Shown piece by piece: positions 16,530 to 26,009 of a DNA stretch of 64,000 bases (the stretch's first letter is position 1; the number at the start of each line of letters is the position of its first letter). The DNA is from a virus. The notes beneath the pieces were generated by a model. That model saw only the letters and a list, made by a program, of their open reading frames with translations. It searched no databases and was not told the origin of the DNA. The stretch spans positions 52,043 to 116,042 of IMG/VR virus record IMGVR_UViG_3300024308_000022. One strand, 5' to 3'. The position numbers and the translations under genes were made by a program.

Positions 16530-16551
16530 AGATATAAATTATAGAGTTGAG
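16530..16551 (+). promoter_or_regulatory. early-type phage promoter
   Basis: AGATATAAATTATAGAGTTG followed by AG. It is nearly identical to the chimallin promoter at 47561 (one base differs in the first 20). It sits between a terminator and the gene starting at 16581. Confidence 0.75.
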
Positions 16552-16580
16552 AATTTGCCCCGCAATTCAAAGGAGTGCTA

Positions 16581-17246
16581 ATGCGCGTTTTAAAAGAAGA
16601 AGAACTACAGGCGTTACCGCCACTTGGGTTTGACCTTGATACCGTCTCGGTACTTGGTGTAAAACCTTTAGAGCTCGACTGGCCTCAGTCGTTACGGGAT
16701 AAGATCCACACGAACGGTCGTGGGAATCAAACGGTGGTGTTACCGATAGACCGCGTACAAACCACCAAGATCTGTTACAACGAGTTGTTAGGCTGTAGTA
16801 ATACGTTGGTACTCACAGGTCTACAAAACTTCACTGAGTCTCACGTAAGAGCTCCTGCGGACCTTTTAGACTACATCACCACGTACCTGCTGTGGCCCAG
16901 TAAAGGAATCACCCCTCCTTTACATACCGATCTTGCAATCCCTCATCCACATCCAAACTACATCGAGTGGTCAGTCGGTGGTAAACAAAGCGTGTGGCTT
17001 CGGGCTGACGTGGTCGTCGGTACACTGATTGTGTTACTCGCCACACTGGACGGAGTAGATCGATTCACCACGAAGTACAACGAACGGGAAATACGTACGT
17101 TCTTACAACGACACCTGACTGTTGTCTGTGTGCTGCTACGGCACTTTCTAAACCACAACCGACAGCACCACGAATCGGTGTTACTCAGCAAAAAACCACA
17201 ACACCTTACAGGGTATGTCAAACCTGTGGTGTTTGTAAACGCTTAA
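16581..17246 (+). CDS. hypothetical early protein
   Basis: ATG 16581 follows AAGGAG at 6-base spacing; the in-frame GTG 16575 overlaps that site and was rejected. The 221-residue product has no recognised domain; it includes HTDLAIPHPHPNYIEW and a hydrophobic ADVVVGTLIVLLATLDGV. It is the first gene of the operon leading to the highly expressed-looking gene at 17440. Confidence 0.65.
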   Translation: MRVLKEEELQALPPLGFDLDTVSVLGVKPLELDWPQSLRDKIHTNGRGNQTVVLPIDRVQTTKICYNELLGCSNTLVLTGLQNFTESHVRAPADLLDYITTYLLWPSKGITPPLHTDLAIPHPHPNYIEWSVGGKQSVWLRADVVVGTLIVLLATLDGVDRFTTKYNEREIRTFLQRHLTVVCVLLRHFLNHNRQHHESVLLSKKPQHLTGYVKPVVFVNA

Positions 17247-17265
17247 CTGTAAAAAGGAAACCACC

Positions 17266-17352
17266 ATGAACCAACCCCACCACCCGACGGCTGAATTGCT
17301 CGACCGGGTACGTACACGCCTACAAGCGCTGAAACAGAACATCCAATCGTAG
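17266..17352 (+). CDS. 28-residue small protein
   Basis: ATG 17266 is preceded by AAAAAGGAAACCACC, the same translation start context as the gene at 17440 (AAAAAAGGAAACCGTC). The peptide includes TAELLDRVRTRLQALKQN and would form an amphipathic helix. The good start signal is the main support. Confidence 0.4.
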   Translation: MNQPHHPTAELLDRVRTRLQALKQNIQS

Positions 17353-17439
17353 TAAATAAATACCGGACACCGCACATCTGTTGCGTGGTCCTCGTAAACC
17401 ACAACTTTTCTCTAAACCTAAAAAAGGAAACCGTCAATC

Positions 17440-17922
17440 ATGACAACCATTACTCAAAAAGTAAAAGACATTGCTGCCGAAAACAAAGCTGACGTAAGCT
17501 TAGCCGAACAGATCGTAATCGCTACACACGAAGCTGGCGTGGCTAAAGCCGAAGGCAATCCATTCGTAGACCTGGCTCCTGAAGACTTACGTCCACACAT
17601 CCCTTCTTACCAAAACTGGGAACGTAGCTTCATCGCTGCTGCTACTTTAGCTGGCGGCATGGCGAACGTCGGTGCGATGTCAGGCGACAAGTCGTTAGAC
17701 TCTGCAACCACCACAGTACAAATGGGCGACAACGAACTGACTGTGAAAAACTTACGTTCAGGTTTAGTAAACGCTGGTCCTGGCACTGGTGAGAAGAAAG
17801 AAATCCCTGGTCAACTGAAAGTCAACTACGACGTGAGTGCTGCTGGTGCTTCTCGTGGTGAACTGAAGAAAGCGAAGACGATTGTGCATCAATACGCTGC
17901 TGCAATCCTGTCTGGCGAATAA
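17440..17922 (+). CDS. probably abundant early protein of unknown function
   Basis: The 160-residue product is Ala/Gly-rich and starts MTTITQKVKDIAAENKADV. Like chimallin and the sheath, it uses a narrow, repetitive codon set (GCT, CTG/TTA, GGC, AAA), unlike its neighbours, which suggests high expression. It shares an early-type promoter (16530) with its operon and is followed by a strong hairpin. I do not recognise the family; a structural role in the phage nucleus or a host-inhibiting role is speculation. Confidence 0.7.
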   Translation: MTTITQKVKDIAAENKADVSLAEQIVIATHEAGVAKAEGNPFVDLAPEDLRPHIPSYQNWERSFIAAATLAGGMANVGAMSGDKSLDSATTTVQMGDNELTVKNLRSGLVNAGPGTGEKKEIPGQLKVNYDVSAAGASRGELKKAKTIVHQYAAAILSGE

Positions 17923-17936
17923 GTCCTGGTGTACAG

Positions 17937-17964
17937 CAGAAGGGAGGGGAAACCCTCCCTTCTG
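17937..17964 (+). terminator. strong hairpin terminator
   Basis: Perfect 12-base-pair stem CAGAAGGGAGGG with a GAAA tetraloop, 15 bases after the stop. It is followed by a moderately T-rich stretch. Confidence 0.8.
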
Positions 17965-18004
17965 TCTGCTATTTCTGTTTGATTCTTTTTTGAAAGGGTA
18001 AGCT

Positions 18005-18445
18005 ATGCGCAAAAAGCAAATTGTTATCAAAGTACACGCAGCTGCCGGATCTGGTAAAACAGCAATCGCTGATCTGATCCAAGAAACATTAGTCGCTACT
18101 GGCGTGAACGACCTAAACATCATCCGTAGTCAATCTCACGCTCCGGAAGCTGTAAACCCGTTGGGGTGTGTTCCAGAGATTCCTCCGAGTATGTTTGCTG
18201 AGATGGAAGTCGTGATTCACGAACACCACGCCGTGTTACAACCCAGTGGTGTGTTTACCTACTTTGAAGAACTCAAAGTGGGAGATCTGCCGGAGTTAGA
18301 TCCGAGACTTTACAACAACGCTGTCGCTGAAGACGAAGACGGTTTGTGCCAACGTAAAGCAGAACGTATTGCCCGTCTGATCCAACTGATTCCAGATGAA
18401 CAACGCGGGTTGGTGTTACAGAAACTTCATTCGTTAATTTACTAA
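18005..18445 (+). CDS. P-loop NTPase/kinase-like protein
   Basis: After AAAGGG the product starts MRKKQIVIKVHAAAGSGKTA, with Walker A AAAGSGKT at residues 12-19 directly after a beta-strand. The strand EVVIHEHHA near residue 70 could serve as Walker B but lacks a clear Asp. At 146 residues it is the size of a minimal P-loop kinase fold. The substrate is unknown. Confidence 0.65.
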   Translation: MRKKQIVIKVHAAAGSGKTAIADLIQETLVATGVNDLNIIRSQSHAPEAVNPLGCVPEIPPSMFAEMEVVIHEHHAVLQPSGVFTYFEELKVGDLPELDPRLYNNAVAEDEDGLCQRKAERIARLIQLIPDEQRGLVLQKLHSLIY

Positions 18446-18459
18446 GAGCAGCAGACCAG

Positions 18460-18654
18460 ATGTCGTTGGTAGAATTAAAATTCCTCTTCCCTCTTTTACT
18501 AGAGTTAGGGAAATTCATCGCAGTTATCAGCGTGGTCCTTGCAACCGCTCTAGAACTCACCGTACGAGGTTTAAGGAGGTTACGTGGAGTGTTACACCAT
18601 TCAACTGTCACAACACCGCCTCGTGACGCCAGAGAGCGGCATACTGCTTCTTGA
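18460..18654 (+). CDS. small membrane protein (weak call)
   Basis: The 64-residue frame has a hydrophobic stretch LKFLFPLLLELGKFIAVISV then VLATALEL. Its ribosome-binding site is poor and its last 70 bases overlap the next gene, whose GTG has an excellent AAGGAGG site. The coding potential of the first 40 residues is reasonable. Confidence 0.4.
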   Translation: MSLVELKFLFPLLLELGKFIAVISVVLATALELTVRGLRRLRGVLHHSTVTTPPRDARERHTAS

Positions 18655-18973
18655 CACCACCGTGAAGTCAGGAGAGCGTGTGTTCTCACCGACGTGGGAC
18701 ATCGTCCTTGGAGTGAAGTCAGGAAAGCTTACAGAAACCCAATACACGAATGTCTACCGGCAACTCATGCAGCAAAGCTACCAGCGTAGTAAAGAACGCT
18801 GGTTAGCCGTCTGTGCTACTCCGAAAGTAGCGATTGCGTGTTACTGTCCTCCCGGTACGTTCTGTCATCGTCACTTACTCAAAACGTACTTTGAGAAATG
18901 CTGCCTTTCTAATAACCTCCCATTTGTAGACCGTGGAGAACTAACCAAGGAGACCTTCAATGTCAGTGAATAA
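18584..18973 (+). CDS. DUF488-like protein
   Basis: GTG start 4 bases after AAGGAGGTTAC. In the 129-residue product, KVAIACYCPPGTFCHRHLL (about residues 80-98) matches the Cys-rich CYC...CHR-x-x-L signature of DUF488-type proteins, and a preceding YRQLMQQSYQRSKERW fits the helix before it. The family is found in phages and bacteria without a firmly known reaction. Confidence 0.65.
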   Translation: MECYTIQLSQHRLVTPESGILLLDTTVKSGERVFSPTWDIVLGVKSGKLTETQYTNVYRQLMQQSYQRSKERWLAVCATPKVAIACYCPPGTFCHRHLLKTYFEKCCLSNNLPFVDRGELTKETFNVSE

Positions 18974-19412
18974 AAACACGATTGAATTTCTGATCAAAGA
19001 GTTGGATTACTTAAGCCAACACAACTTCGTGCCCGATGGGGGTGTTTTAGCGTCACCACGAGATTTACCCCAGTTAGAGAAATACTACTGCCCGTGTAAG
19101 TACTCCTCTGACATCCGTATGGTCTTAATCGACGTGTTGATCAAAGCACCCGCGCTTTTATTGACCATAGACGCTTCGCTTGTTCCTTCGGCGTGTAATG
19201 CGTTTAAACAGTACGGGTATGAGGTCGTGACTTTAGTTGATCAAACCGACAAGGTTGTTGTGGCGCGTTACATCAAAACGACCAAAGGGTTGATTTGTTT
19301 TTGGACATCGCCTCGAATGGACTCCTACGGGTTGAATGGTGTGTTAGGTAAACCAACCACATTTAAACAACGTTTAAAATTCGCGTGGGGTGTGTTACGG
19401 GGAACGTGTTAG
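18960..19412 (+). CDS. hypothetical protein
   Basis: The ATG follows AAGGAG and overlaps the end of the DUF488-like gene. The 150-residue product contains CPCKYSSDIRMVLIDVLIKA and a beta-rich middle (YGYEVVTLVDQTDKVVVARY). Family unknown. It ends in a bidirectional hairpin facing the tail genes. Confidence 0.6.
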   Translation: MSVNKNTIEFLIKELDYLSQHNFVPDGGVLASPRDLPQLEKYYCPCKYSSDIRMVLIDVLIKAPALLLTIDASLVPSACNAFKQYGYEVVTLVDQTDKVVVARYIKTTKGLICFWTSPRMDSYGLNGVLGKPTTFKQRLKFAWGVLRGTC

Positions 19413-19416
19413 ACGG

Positions 19417-19449
19417 CATACAGGGAGAGCGCGAAGCTCTCCCTGTATG
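19417..19449. terminator. bidirectional hairpin with CATA/TATG ends
   Basis: Perfect 14-base-pair stem CATACAGGGAGAGC with a GCGAA loop, between the convergent genes 18960-19412 (plus) and 19474-20337 (minus). It is the most complete example of the CATA...TATG hairpin family of this genome. Confidence 0.8.
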
Positions 19450-19473
19450 TTTCTACGCCTTACTTTTTTTGGC

Positions 19474-20337
19474 TTACGCGATGGTTTCAGCTTGAGCGCG
19501 TTTCACGCCTTCAGCGTAACCATACTCACCACGTTTCACGTCAGCGTCGATCGCGTTGGTGAACGCTTCGATGCGGTTCGGGTTCAGACCAGTCTGCAGG
19601 ATCTCGTCGAAGATCTGCTGAGCGAACTGTTTCACACCTAAGCCGTGCTGAGTTAGTGCAGTGAACTCGACGTCAAACTCGATGGTCTGACCTGGAGCTT
19701 GTAAGTCACGAGAACCTTCCACAGGACCAGCAGTGTTCGGACGCATGTTCGTACACAGCCACGCTTCCACCACTTTCGTGTGGGTTGCGTCTGGTTCGAA
19801 ATACAGTACCGTGGCACCGATGTAGTCAGGTAACAGATCCGCAGGTTGAGTACCCGCAATCTGAGAGATCGCAGGAACACCTGTGTCTGGATGACCAATC
19901 AAATACGTAATCCAGCCCGTGTAGAAACGGTTGTATGGCTTGCCGTATTTCTCTACGTGTGTGTGCGTTGGCGTACTACGCTGACGGTTCACTTTTGTAG
20001 GGTCCTGGAACATCTCATTGCTACCGTACGCGGTTTCTGCGTTATCCACAGTCAGAGTCGCGTTCAGACCGCTGATGCGGATAGAACCTTCTTCAATGAT
20101 TGCTTTAAACGCAGCATGCCAGCGTTGTGGTTCTGGTAGGTCATTAAAACCACGAGGGGAGTTAATGACCACGGCAATGAGGTTCTTGCGAATGTGGTGA
20201 GCAGTACTGACGTACGCTTTGTACGACGGTATAAAACCATGGCTGTTCCCAAGTTCTGGGTTCAGTGTGGTGTTGCTACCAAAGTCACCTAAGTACGCCG
20301 TACCTTCTGCTAAAATAGCATTAGTTAAACGAGACAT
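19474..20337 (-). CDS. tail tube protein
   Basis: The 287-residue product lies directly behind the sheath gene on the same strand (one base between them), the standard sheath-tube order of contractile-tailed phages and of phiKZ (gp29-gp30 as I recall). It opens MSRLTNAILAEGTAYLGDFG and uses a strongly biased codon set as expected of a major virion protein. The tube assembles inside the sheath and carries DNA. Assignment rests on context, size and codon use rather than a motif. Confidence 0.75.
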   Translation of the reverse strand: MSRLTNAILAEGTAYLGDFGSNTTLNPELGNSHGFIPSYKAYVSTAHHIRKNLIAVVINSPRGFNDLPEPQRWHAAFKAIIEEGSIRISGLNATLTVDNAETAYGSNEMFQDPTKVNRQRSTPTHTHVEKYGKPYNRFYTGWITYLIGHPDTGVPAISQIAGTQPADLLPDYIGATVLYFEPDATHTKVVEAWLCTNMRPNTAGPVEGSRDLQAPGQTIEFDVEFTALTQHGLGVKQFAQQIFDEILQTGLNPNRIEAFTNAIDADVKRGEYGYAEGVKRAQAETIA

Positions 20338-20338
20338 A

Positions 20339-22402
20339 TTACACCTCCTCCTCGATACGGCGTGCGATGATTGTCGTCGTGTTCACGTTCTTCTGACCGC
20401 GACCACGAATCGTCACTTCCGTAGACCAGCTGTAACCACGAGCACGGTCTGCCGTAGTGAAGTTAGTCCGTGGAGTGATTTCCACCAGATTGTCGTACTT
20501 GTTCTGTACCCACAGCAGAATCAAACGGTCTGATTCCTGAGCCAGCTGCTCTTCTGACAAGTCTTCACGACCGGTCAGCTGTGTCCACACGTAGTAACAA
20601 CCACGCACCACGTCACCTAAGATGAACGCAATCAGGATGCTGTTCAGCACACTGGTGTCGTCATCGTACACGGTTTTGAATGCAGGGTAGAACAACGTGT
20701 TGTCGTCTTTGAAACGAGCAGACACTAAACCTAACGACCAATCCGCGGTTAACGTGGTGTTTGGTTTGCTGGTGCAGTTCATGTACTGCGGTGCTAAGAA
20801 CTGTAAGTTACGGTTCTGTGGTAAGTTCAGGCTTGCAGAGTTCTGGAAGCGATCCCCACCCATGTACCGTTGTAACTTCAACGCCACTTCAAACGTACCT
20901 GGAACCAGTTTACGATACGTGGAGTTCAGCAGGTAGCTGGACTGACCAATAATCGCACCACGGCACGTTGGTGTACCGTAGTAAGTGGATTCAGGATGTA
21001 AGCGCAGCGCACTACGCAGTGCAGCAGCGATAGACGACTCTTCAGAAATGGTGTTCTGAGGTTGTGCTACGTCTTGTGTGGCTTCTAAGACGACCACGTC
21101 ACGACGCACAGACATGATCTGTGGTAGTTTGTTCTTCGTCGGTAACGTAAAACCAGAGTCGACCACACAGGTGAACGGGTAACGACCCATGTCTTCGTAG
21201 CGAACAAAACCAGTCGACATATTGTCGAAGATCTCACCAACGCGTGCTTCGTAATGAGCAGCCGTCATCAAACCGTCTTTACCACCTTCTAAATAGAAGT
21301 TAGACGTTTCAGTGAATTCCACGCCACCATCCAACACACCAACGATCTGTGCAGTGTAGTACGGCTCACCTGAAGGAGACGCAGCACCAAACAAGTTGAA
21401 CGCGTAGATACCAGTATCGGAAGCTAACGTAGGCTCACCCGCTTCTGCGCTGTGTAAGTCTTCCAGTAAACCGTCCAGTTTGTCACGGTAGACGTAAATG
21501 TCGCCGTATGGACCAAACACTGGAGCACTACCATCGTTTGGCATCAGGTTACGGTAGTTATCCGCAATGACGCGATCGAACGCTAATTCACTTTCAGTCA
21601 GTGGATCGAACGCGTCTGGGTCTAAAGAGAACTCCACGAAACGCTCACCGTTGATTGTCGGTGCTACGGTACCTAAGCTTGTAGTAGACGCACGACGGAT
21701 CGCAGCGAAGCGGTTGATGTAACTACCAACACGTTCGATACGGTCACGGTCTACGGGTTCAGACGACGCATCCGTAGGGGCAAACAAAGAGAAACCGATA
21801 TTGTTGCCGTCGATACCAAAGTACGCAGCTGGTATATCCATCAACGGTTTGATCGTAGACTGTGTGGCACCTTCGGTCATGCTACCTACACGTTCTACTT
21901 CAGCGCCTACAGCACCTACTAAAGGAGCCAACACAAACTTGTATTTGTAACCAGGTTTGGTCGTACCCAAAGGAATCTTCAGACCGTCTTCGTCGTACTT
22001 AAACGAACCGTCGGTGTTGCGTTCGTACTGAGGGATGTTCATCGCCAGCACGTCAACCGCTAAGTTGATCATTGCAGTTTTTGGCAAGTCGGTTAAGTCG
22101 TTGGGTGCAATACGTTCTACTGCAACTAAACCACCGGCTTCTAACAAAGCACGTGTCAGAACCGCTTGGTGGGTCATGTACTTACTGCGATACTGTAAAG
22201 ATTCAGCACCGAATATTTTGTCAAAGTCAGCCTTATCCACAATGATCGGACCGTAGTTCGGATCAGTGGGACCACGCTGGGTGAATAAAGGGCTATAAGC
22301 CAAAAAGACCGGGGACGGTCTCGCCTCGACCGGCACTGTGGCTGTGGACTGATCGTCCGCGCCTTGGTACCGGAACGCCGGATTGGCTGAGTTAATTGTC
22401 AT
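20339..22402 (-). CDS. contractile tail sheath protein
   Basis: Start placed at the ATG giving MTINSANPAFRYQGADD because AGGAGT precedes it; the 23-residue longer frame lacks a site. At 687 residues it is close to the phiKZ sheath (about 695). Features include an N-terminal extension, an RGPTDPNYGPIIVDKADFDK segment typical of sheath N-domains (where an early strand donates to neighbours), and a C-terminal domain ending NVNTTTIIARRIEEEV. Very high codon bias. It polymerises around the tube and contracts on infection. Confidence 0.85.
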   Translation of the reverse strand: MTINSANPAFRYQGADDQSTATVPVEARPSPVFLAYSPLFTQRGPTDPNYGPIIVDKADFDKIFGAESLQYRSKYMTHQAVLTRALLEAGGLVAVERIAPNDLTDLPKTAMINLAVDVLAMNIPQYERNTDGSFKYDEDGLKIPLGTTKPGYKYKFVLAPLVGAVGAEVERVGSMTEGATQSTIKPLMDIPAAYFGIDGNNIGFSLFAPTDASSEPVDRDRIERVGSYINRFAAIRRASTTSLGTVAPTINGERFVEFSLDPDAFDPLTESELAFDRVIADNYRNLMPNDGSAPVFGPYGDIYVYRDKLDGLLEDLHSAEAGEPTLASDTGIYAFNLFGAASPSGEPYYTAQIVGVLDGGVEFTETSNFYLEGGKDGLMTAAHYEARVGEIFDNMSTGFVRYEDMGRYPFTCVVDSGFTLPTKNKLPQIMSVRRDVVVLEATQDVAQPQNTISEESSIAAALRSALRLHPESTYYGTPTCRGAIIGQSSYLLNSTYRKLVPGTFEVALKLQRYMGGDRFQNSASLNLPQNRNLQFLAPQYMNCTSKPNTTLTADWSLGLVSARFKDDNTLFYPAFKTVYDDDTSVLNSILIAFILGDVVRGCYYVWTQLTGREDLSEEQLAQESDRLILLWVQNKYDNLVEITPRTNFTTADRARGYSWSTEVTIRGRGQKNVNTTTIIARRIEEEV

Positions 22403-22444
22403 GGGTGTACTCCTGATTCCGTTAACGGGTGAAGCTTTTGTATC

Positions 22445-22456
22445 GTATGGCCATAC
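22445..22456. promoter_or_regulatory. palindrome GTATGGCCATAC in divergent intergenic region
   Basis: A perfect 12-base palindrome that puts TATG on both strands. It lies between the minus-strand sheath gene and the plus-strand virion gene at 22552. phiKZ late promoters are reported to carry a minimal TATG element, so this could be a shared divergent late promoter or an operator. Confidence 0.35.
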
Positions 22457-22551
22457 TGCGTACGACTTCATAGAATTCGGTTTTTACGTACTACCGAGCG
22501 AAGACGAAAAAGACGCACATGATTAACTTTCTTTATTAAGGATACCTTTTT

Positions 22552-23460
22552 ATGTTTTTAACGCCTTATAACACCACAATAGCGGCACACTCTGCTGGAG
22601 TGATCGAACGTAAAGTGGTATCAGAATTGAACTACGCACGGACTGAAGGTGCGCTAGTGCAAGCCGATGAACGTTTTCCAAAGATCTTCGCTGTTGCAGG
22701 ACGTGGTGTTGCGTTAGATCGTATCCCAGCCTTCGGTCACCCTGTGGTAGACGGTGAGTACACGTACGTTGACTTACGTAGCTACAACAGTCAAGTGTTA
22801 ACTTCTGGTCAATACAAAGCACCGAAAGAAGGTGCTGCTGCGTTTTTAATCAAACAAGCTATTCTCCAGACTGCGTGGACGGAAGACCGCGCTGATCGTC
22901 AGAGTCTTTGGTTGTTCAGTAGCTTACCTATAAAAGGCTACGCCAACTGGATCGGCGAGTTAGTCACGCGTCGTTTAGCGTTGGATTACACCGCTCAAAT
23001 GAAACTGACTGCATTAGCAGCGTGGTTTTACCTCTGCCTACATTTTAACGAAAACGAGCTAGAGTCTGACCAAGACGCGTTAGCCGTACGTTTAAGTCGT
23101 GTGAGTGATCAAGGTATTGAAGAGTGCCGTGAAGCCGTAGCCTTAGGGTACTTAGCTGACACCGACGCGTTCAGTAACGCCGTGCAGCGTTTAGGGAGTT
23201 TGAAACTAGAGCACTTCACGAATGGCGTGTTCTACTCGATCATGGCGTCTAGCTGGTTTGGTACTCCCACCGCAAAAGAGTCGGTCTCTGTGGCATTAGA
23301 GCACCCACCAACGTGGATTGCTTTACTCCACACGGTAGTGAACGAACGTGTGTACAACAAAACTCCAATCTTTTTATCCACTCAGCGTTTCTTGAAACGT
23401 GAAGCGTTAGAACAGTTTGACCGTTCTTTCGTCAGTCTGGTTCGTCAATTAGGGAACTAA
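22552..23460 (+). CDS. virion-associated protein (putative)
   Basis: 302 residues, divergent from the sheath gene, first of three or four plus-strand genes leading to the terminase. In phiKZ the genes between sheath and terminase encode virion proteins, which is the basis of this call. The product is mixed alpha-beta with SLWLFSSLPIKGYANWIGEL; no motif recognised. The next gene begins 4 bases after the stop. Confidence 0.6.
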   Translation: MFLTPYNTTIAAHSAGVIERKVVSELNYARTEGALVQADERFPKIFAVAGRGVALDRIPAFGHPVVDGEYTYVDLRSYNSQVLTSGQYKAPKEGAAAFLIKQAILQTAWTEDRADRQSLWLFSSLPIKGYANWIGELVTRRLALDYTAQMKLTALAAWFYLCLHFNENELESDQDALAVRLSRVSDQGIEECREAVALGYLADTDAFSNAVQRLGSLKLEHFTNGVFYSIMASSWFGTPTAKESVSVALEHPPTWIALLHTVVNERVYNKTPIFLSTQRFLKREALEQFDRSFVSLVRQLGN

Positions 23461-23464
23461 CACC

Positions 23465-25978
23465 ATGCTTGATCAACTGACCGATTACGCCATCTCTAAC
23501 ATTTGGTGTAGTCCTTATCAGGATCTGCAGGCGATCATCCAACTCCGTAGAGCGACGCCTGTAGGAGGGCGTCGCTCTTATTTTGAGTATGGCCGTCAGC
23601 AGTACTATTTACCGGATTCTACCCACTCCTACCACATCTACTCGTTAGGGCAGACTGCACCCAACCGTTTGAATCTAGCTGCCACACAACGCAGCTGGGT
23701 GAGCTGCGCTCAGGTTATGGAAGCACGGAATTTAGTGATTGACCTGTACTTAGAAAATGGGTTGATGTTTCCAAAGACGGAATCATTCCTTTTACGCACG
23801 CCAGACAAAACGTATTTACTCGCTGTGCGGATACAGCCAAAGATTGGTAATCTCGATACACAGCTTTTGTACATGCGGTTTTACAGCAGCGCGTATTTCC
23901 AATCCAGTAACAAACCTACTGACTTACCTCCGATTGAAGTCAAAGGTGGAACAATCCTTTCATCGGCTCAGGGCTTAACCTTGCAGCAACAGTATCACTT
24001 AGCACGCGAGCGGGTAGGGTACGTGACTGCGTACAAGAACGGCCGGGTGGTGTCTGACTTCATTCCTGGCTCCTACGTCAACGGTGACGTGATTGAGTGG
24101 GTGTATGACCCGACAGTAGCGGAAGTGATAGACTTCCCGTTGGAGTCTTTACAGTCGTTTATCTCTACAGTGGATAGTCAAGCGAAGTACTTACTCCACC
24201 CACCAAAGAAAGAAAACGATTACATCCAGTACAAAGACGACGTAGAGATTTTTTTGCTCAACACGGCAGGCTCGGTAGAAACCGGCGTGTATTATCACCG
24301 TAACATCGATCGCTCGATGCGTATGGTCACACACAACGACTACAGCATTCCAGTCTCCCACATCGACAATATCAAAATTGCCAATGGGTGGAACTCAGAG
24401 CCAGACGTTACTGTACGGTTACTGATCCGTCATACGCTCAACAACCGTCCTTTGGTAGACGAACACCAGCGTATCCAAGACTTGTACGAGATGACAGACA
24501 GTCAAATCCAGGCCGCGTTGATTGGTATTGACTCTACGATCGTCGAGTGGAGAGCAGCGAACTTAGAAAACAGCACGTACTGCGCATTGATGTCGGCTGT
24601 ACACCCAGAGACCTACCGAAGTCAAACGCCTGCACTCTTTGGGTACAACGCCATGACGAAGATCCTCGGTAAACCCTACGGGACTAAAACGGATGGGTAC
24701 TTCCAATTAGCTTCTTTATACACAGGCACGTCTACGGTGTTTGAGTACAACGCCAGTGGGTTATTGTTAGGCTACCGGACGGTGGTAGGGGTAGAGAACT
24801 ACGTTCCTTTATTCCCAGCCTGTGAGTACATTGAAGTCTTTGATGGAGAAGGTGGGTTAGCGTTAGACCTGACGTATTCTACCACAGAGAAGTTCTTAAA
24901 CCCGAACGTAGGGTATCGGTTCTACATCTGTGACTTACAAAACGGAGAGCCTACCAATGCATGGGTGGACGTTACGGGCGATACGTCGGTGTACACCATC
25001 GGAACAGACGGTCGTGTGAACTGGTTGTTCAACCCGGTGTACAAACGAGGCTTAGTCAAAGGAGACTCGAAGTTCACGTGTTACTCGTTGTCACTGAACA
25101 ACACCGAACTCGTGTGGGAATTTACTTTACTGGACACTGCGCCTGGGAATGAGCTTACGGTTTTACCTGCGAAACTCGACATCTGGTTAAACGGACATCC
25201 CTTAGTAGAGACGGTGGATTTTTTTGTTCGTGGCAAGAAAGTCGTTGTCGTGAATCGTGATTACTTGTCCCAGACGTTGTCACAACAGCTGGTGGTGCGT
25301 GGAACAGGATTCTGTAAAGACGACATGACGCGTGAGACTCCTAGTGAGCTTGGGTTTGTAGAACACGAAACGATCTCTGTGGGAAGTACGTACAACCTAC
25401 GGAACGATCGCGCTATCCGTTGTGTTGTAGGTGGTCGGTTCTATACGCCGGATCAGTTGTCGTTTGCTGAGAACATGCGGGAAGTTACGGTTCCTGGTCT
25501 ACAAAACGGTCAGCCGTACTGTATTGATGCAGTACTGGTCCCTTTACGTGGACTTACCCCGTATAACACCTACCCTTTCCGTCCAGAGTCTTTAGACTTA
25601 GACCAACGGGTGAGTGATTACTTAACCGCGAAGATACCTCCTCCAGAGTGGGAAGGTCCGTCTCCTATTACAGGACTGTATAAAGTCGTCAGTCCGTTTA
25701 TGGCGAAGATTCTTTCTTTGTTAGAACGGGGTTTACTGACCGCTCCTGCAAGCTCTGCAACAGGACAAGAAATCGAACAGTTGGTGACGCCGTATAAATA
25801 CCTACTGGACTTTGATCCGTGTGTGGAAGGATACAACGAGGAGTACGTCCTCCCTGTACCGCATCCACGGTTAACACTGATGGAAGTCTCAGCGGTAGAA
25901 TACGCGTTTTTAGAACGGTTAAACACCACGTACTTACGTGGGGTGTTAGACCTCACACCTTCCGTGGTGATCGTGTGA
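23465..25978 (+). CDS. large virion structural protein (putative)
   Basis: 837 residues, beta-rich throughout with many Tyr, Thr and Asn, consistent with a tail, baseplate or fibre-type structural component. An N-terminal LRRATPVGGRRSYFEYGRQQ precedes repeated strands. Position between sheath and terminase matches a phiKZ virion protein. Whether it is baseplate or capsid decoration cannot be told from sequence alone. Confidence 0.6.
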   Translation: MLDQLTDYAISNIWCSPYQDLQAIIQLRRATPVGGRRSYFEYGRQQYYLPDSTHSYHIYSLGQTAPNRLNLAATQRSWVSCAQVMEARNLVIDLYLENGLMFPKTESFLLRTPDKTYLLAVRIQPKIGNLDTQLLYMRFYSSAYFQSSNKPTDLPPIEVKGGTILSSAQGLTLQQQYHLARERVGYVTAYKNGRVVSDFIPGSYVNGDVIEWVYDPTVAEVIDFPLESLQSFISTVDSQAKYLLHPPKKENDYIQYKDDVEIFLLNTAGSVETGVYYHRNIDRSMRMVTHNDYSIPVSHIDNIKIANGWNSEPDVTVRLLIRHTLNNRPLVDEHQRIQDLYEMTDSQIQAALIGIDSTIVEWRAANLENSTYCALMSAVHPETYRSQTPALFGYNAMTKILGKPYGTKTDGYFQLASLYTGTSTVFEYNASGLLLGYRTVVGVENYVPLFPACEYIEVFDGEGGLALDLTYSTTEKFLNPNVGYRFYICDLQNGEPTNAWVDVTGDTSVYTIGTDGRVNWLFNPVYKRGLVKGDSKFTCYSLSLNNTELVWEFTLLDTAPGNELTVLPAKLDIWLNGHPLVETVDFFVRGKKVVVVNRDYLSQTLSQQLVVRGTGFCKDDMTRETPSELGFVEHETISVGSTYNLRNDRAIRCVVGGRFYTPDQLSFAENMREVTVPGLQNGQPYCIDAVLVPLRGLTPYNTYPFRPESLDLDQRVSDYLTAKIPPPEWEGPSPITGLYKVVSPFMAKILSLLERGLLTAPASSATGQEIEQLVTPYKYLLDFDPCVEGYNEEYVLPVPHPRLTLMEVSAVEYAFLERLNTTYLRGVLDLTPSVVIV

Positions 25979-26009
25979 TCACGACACACGTTTTAAAAGG
26001 AGTCGCCTG

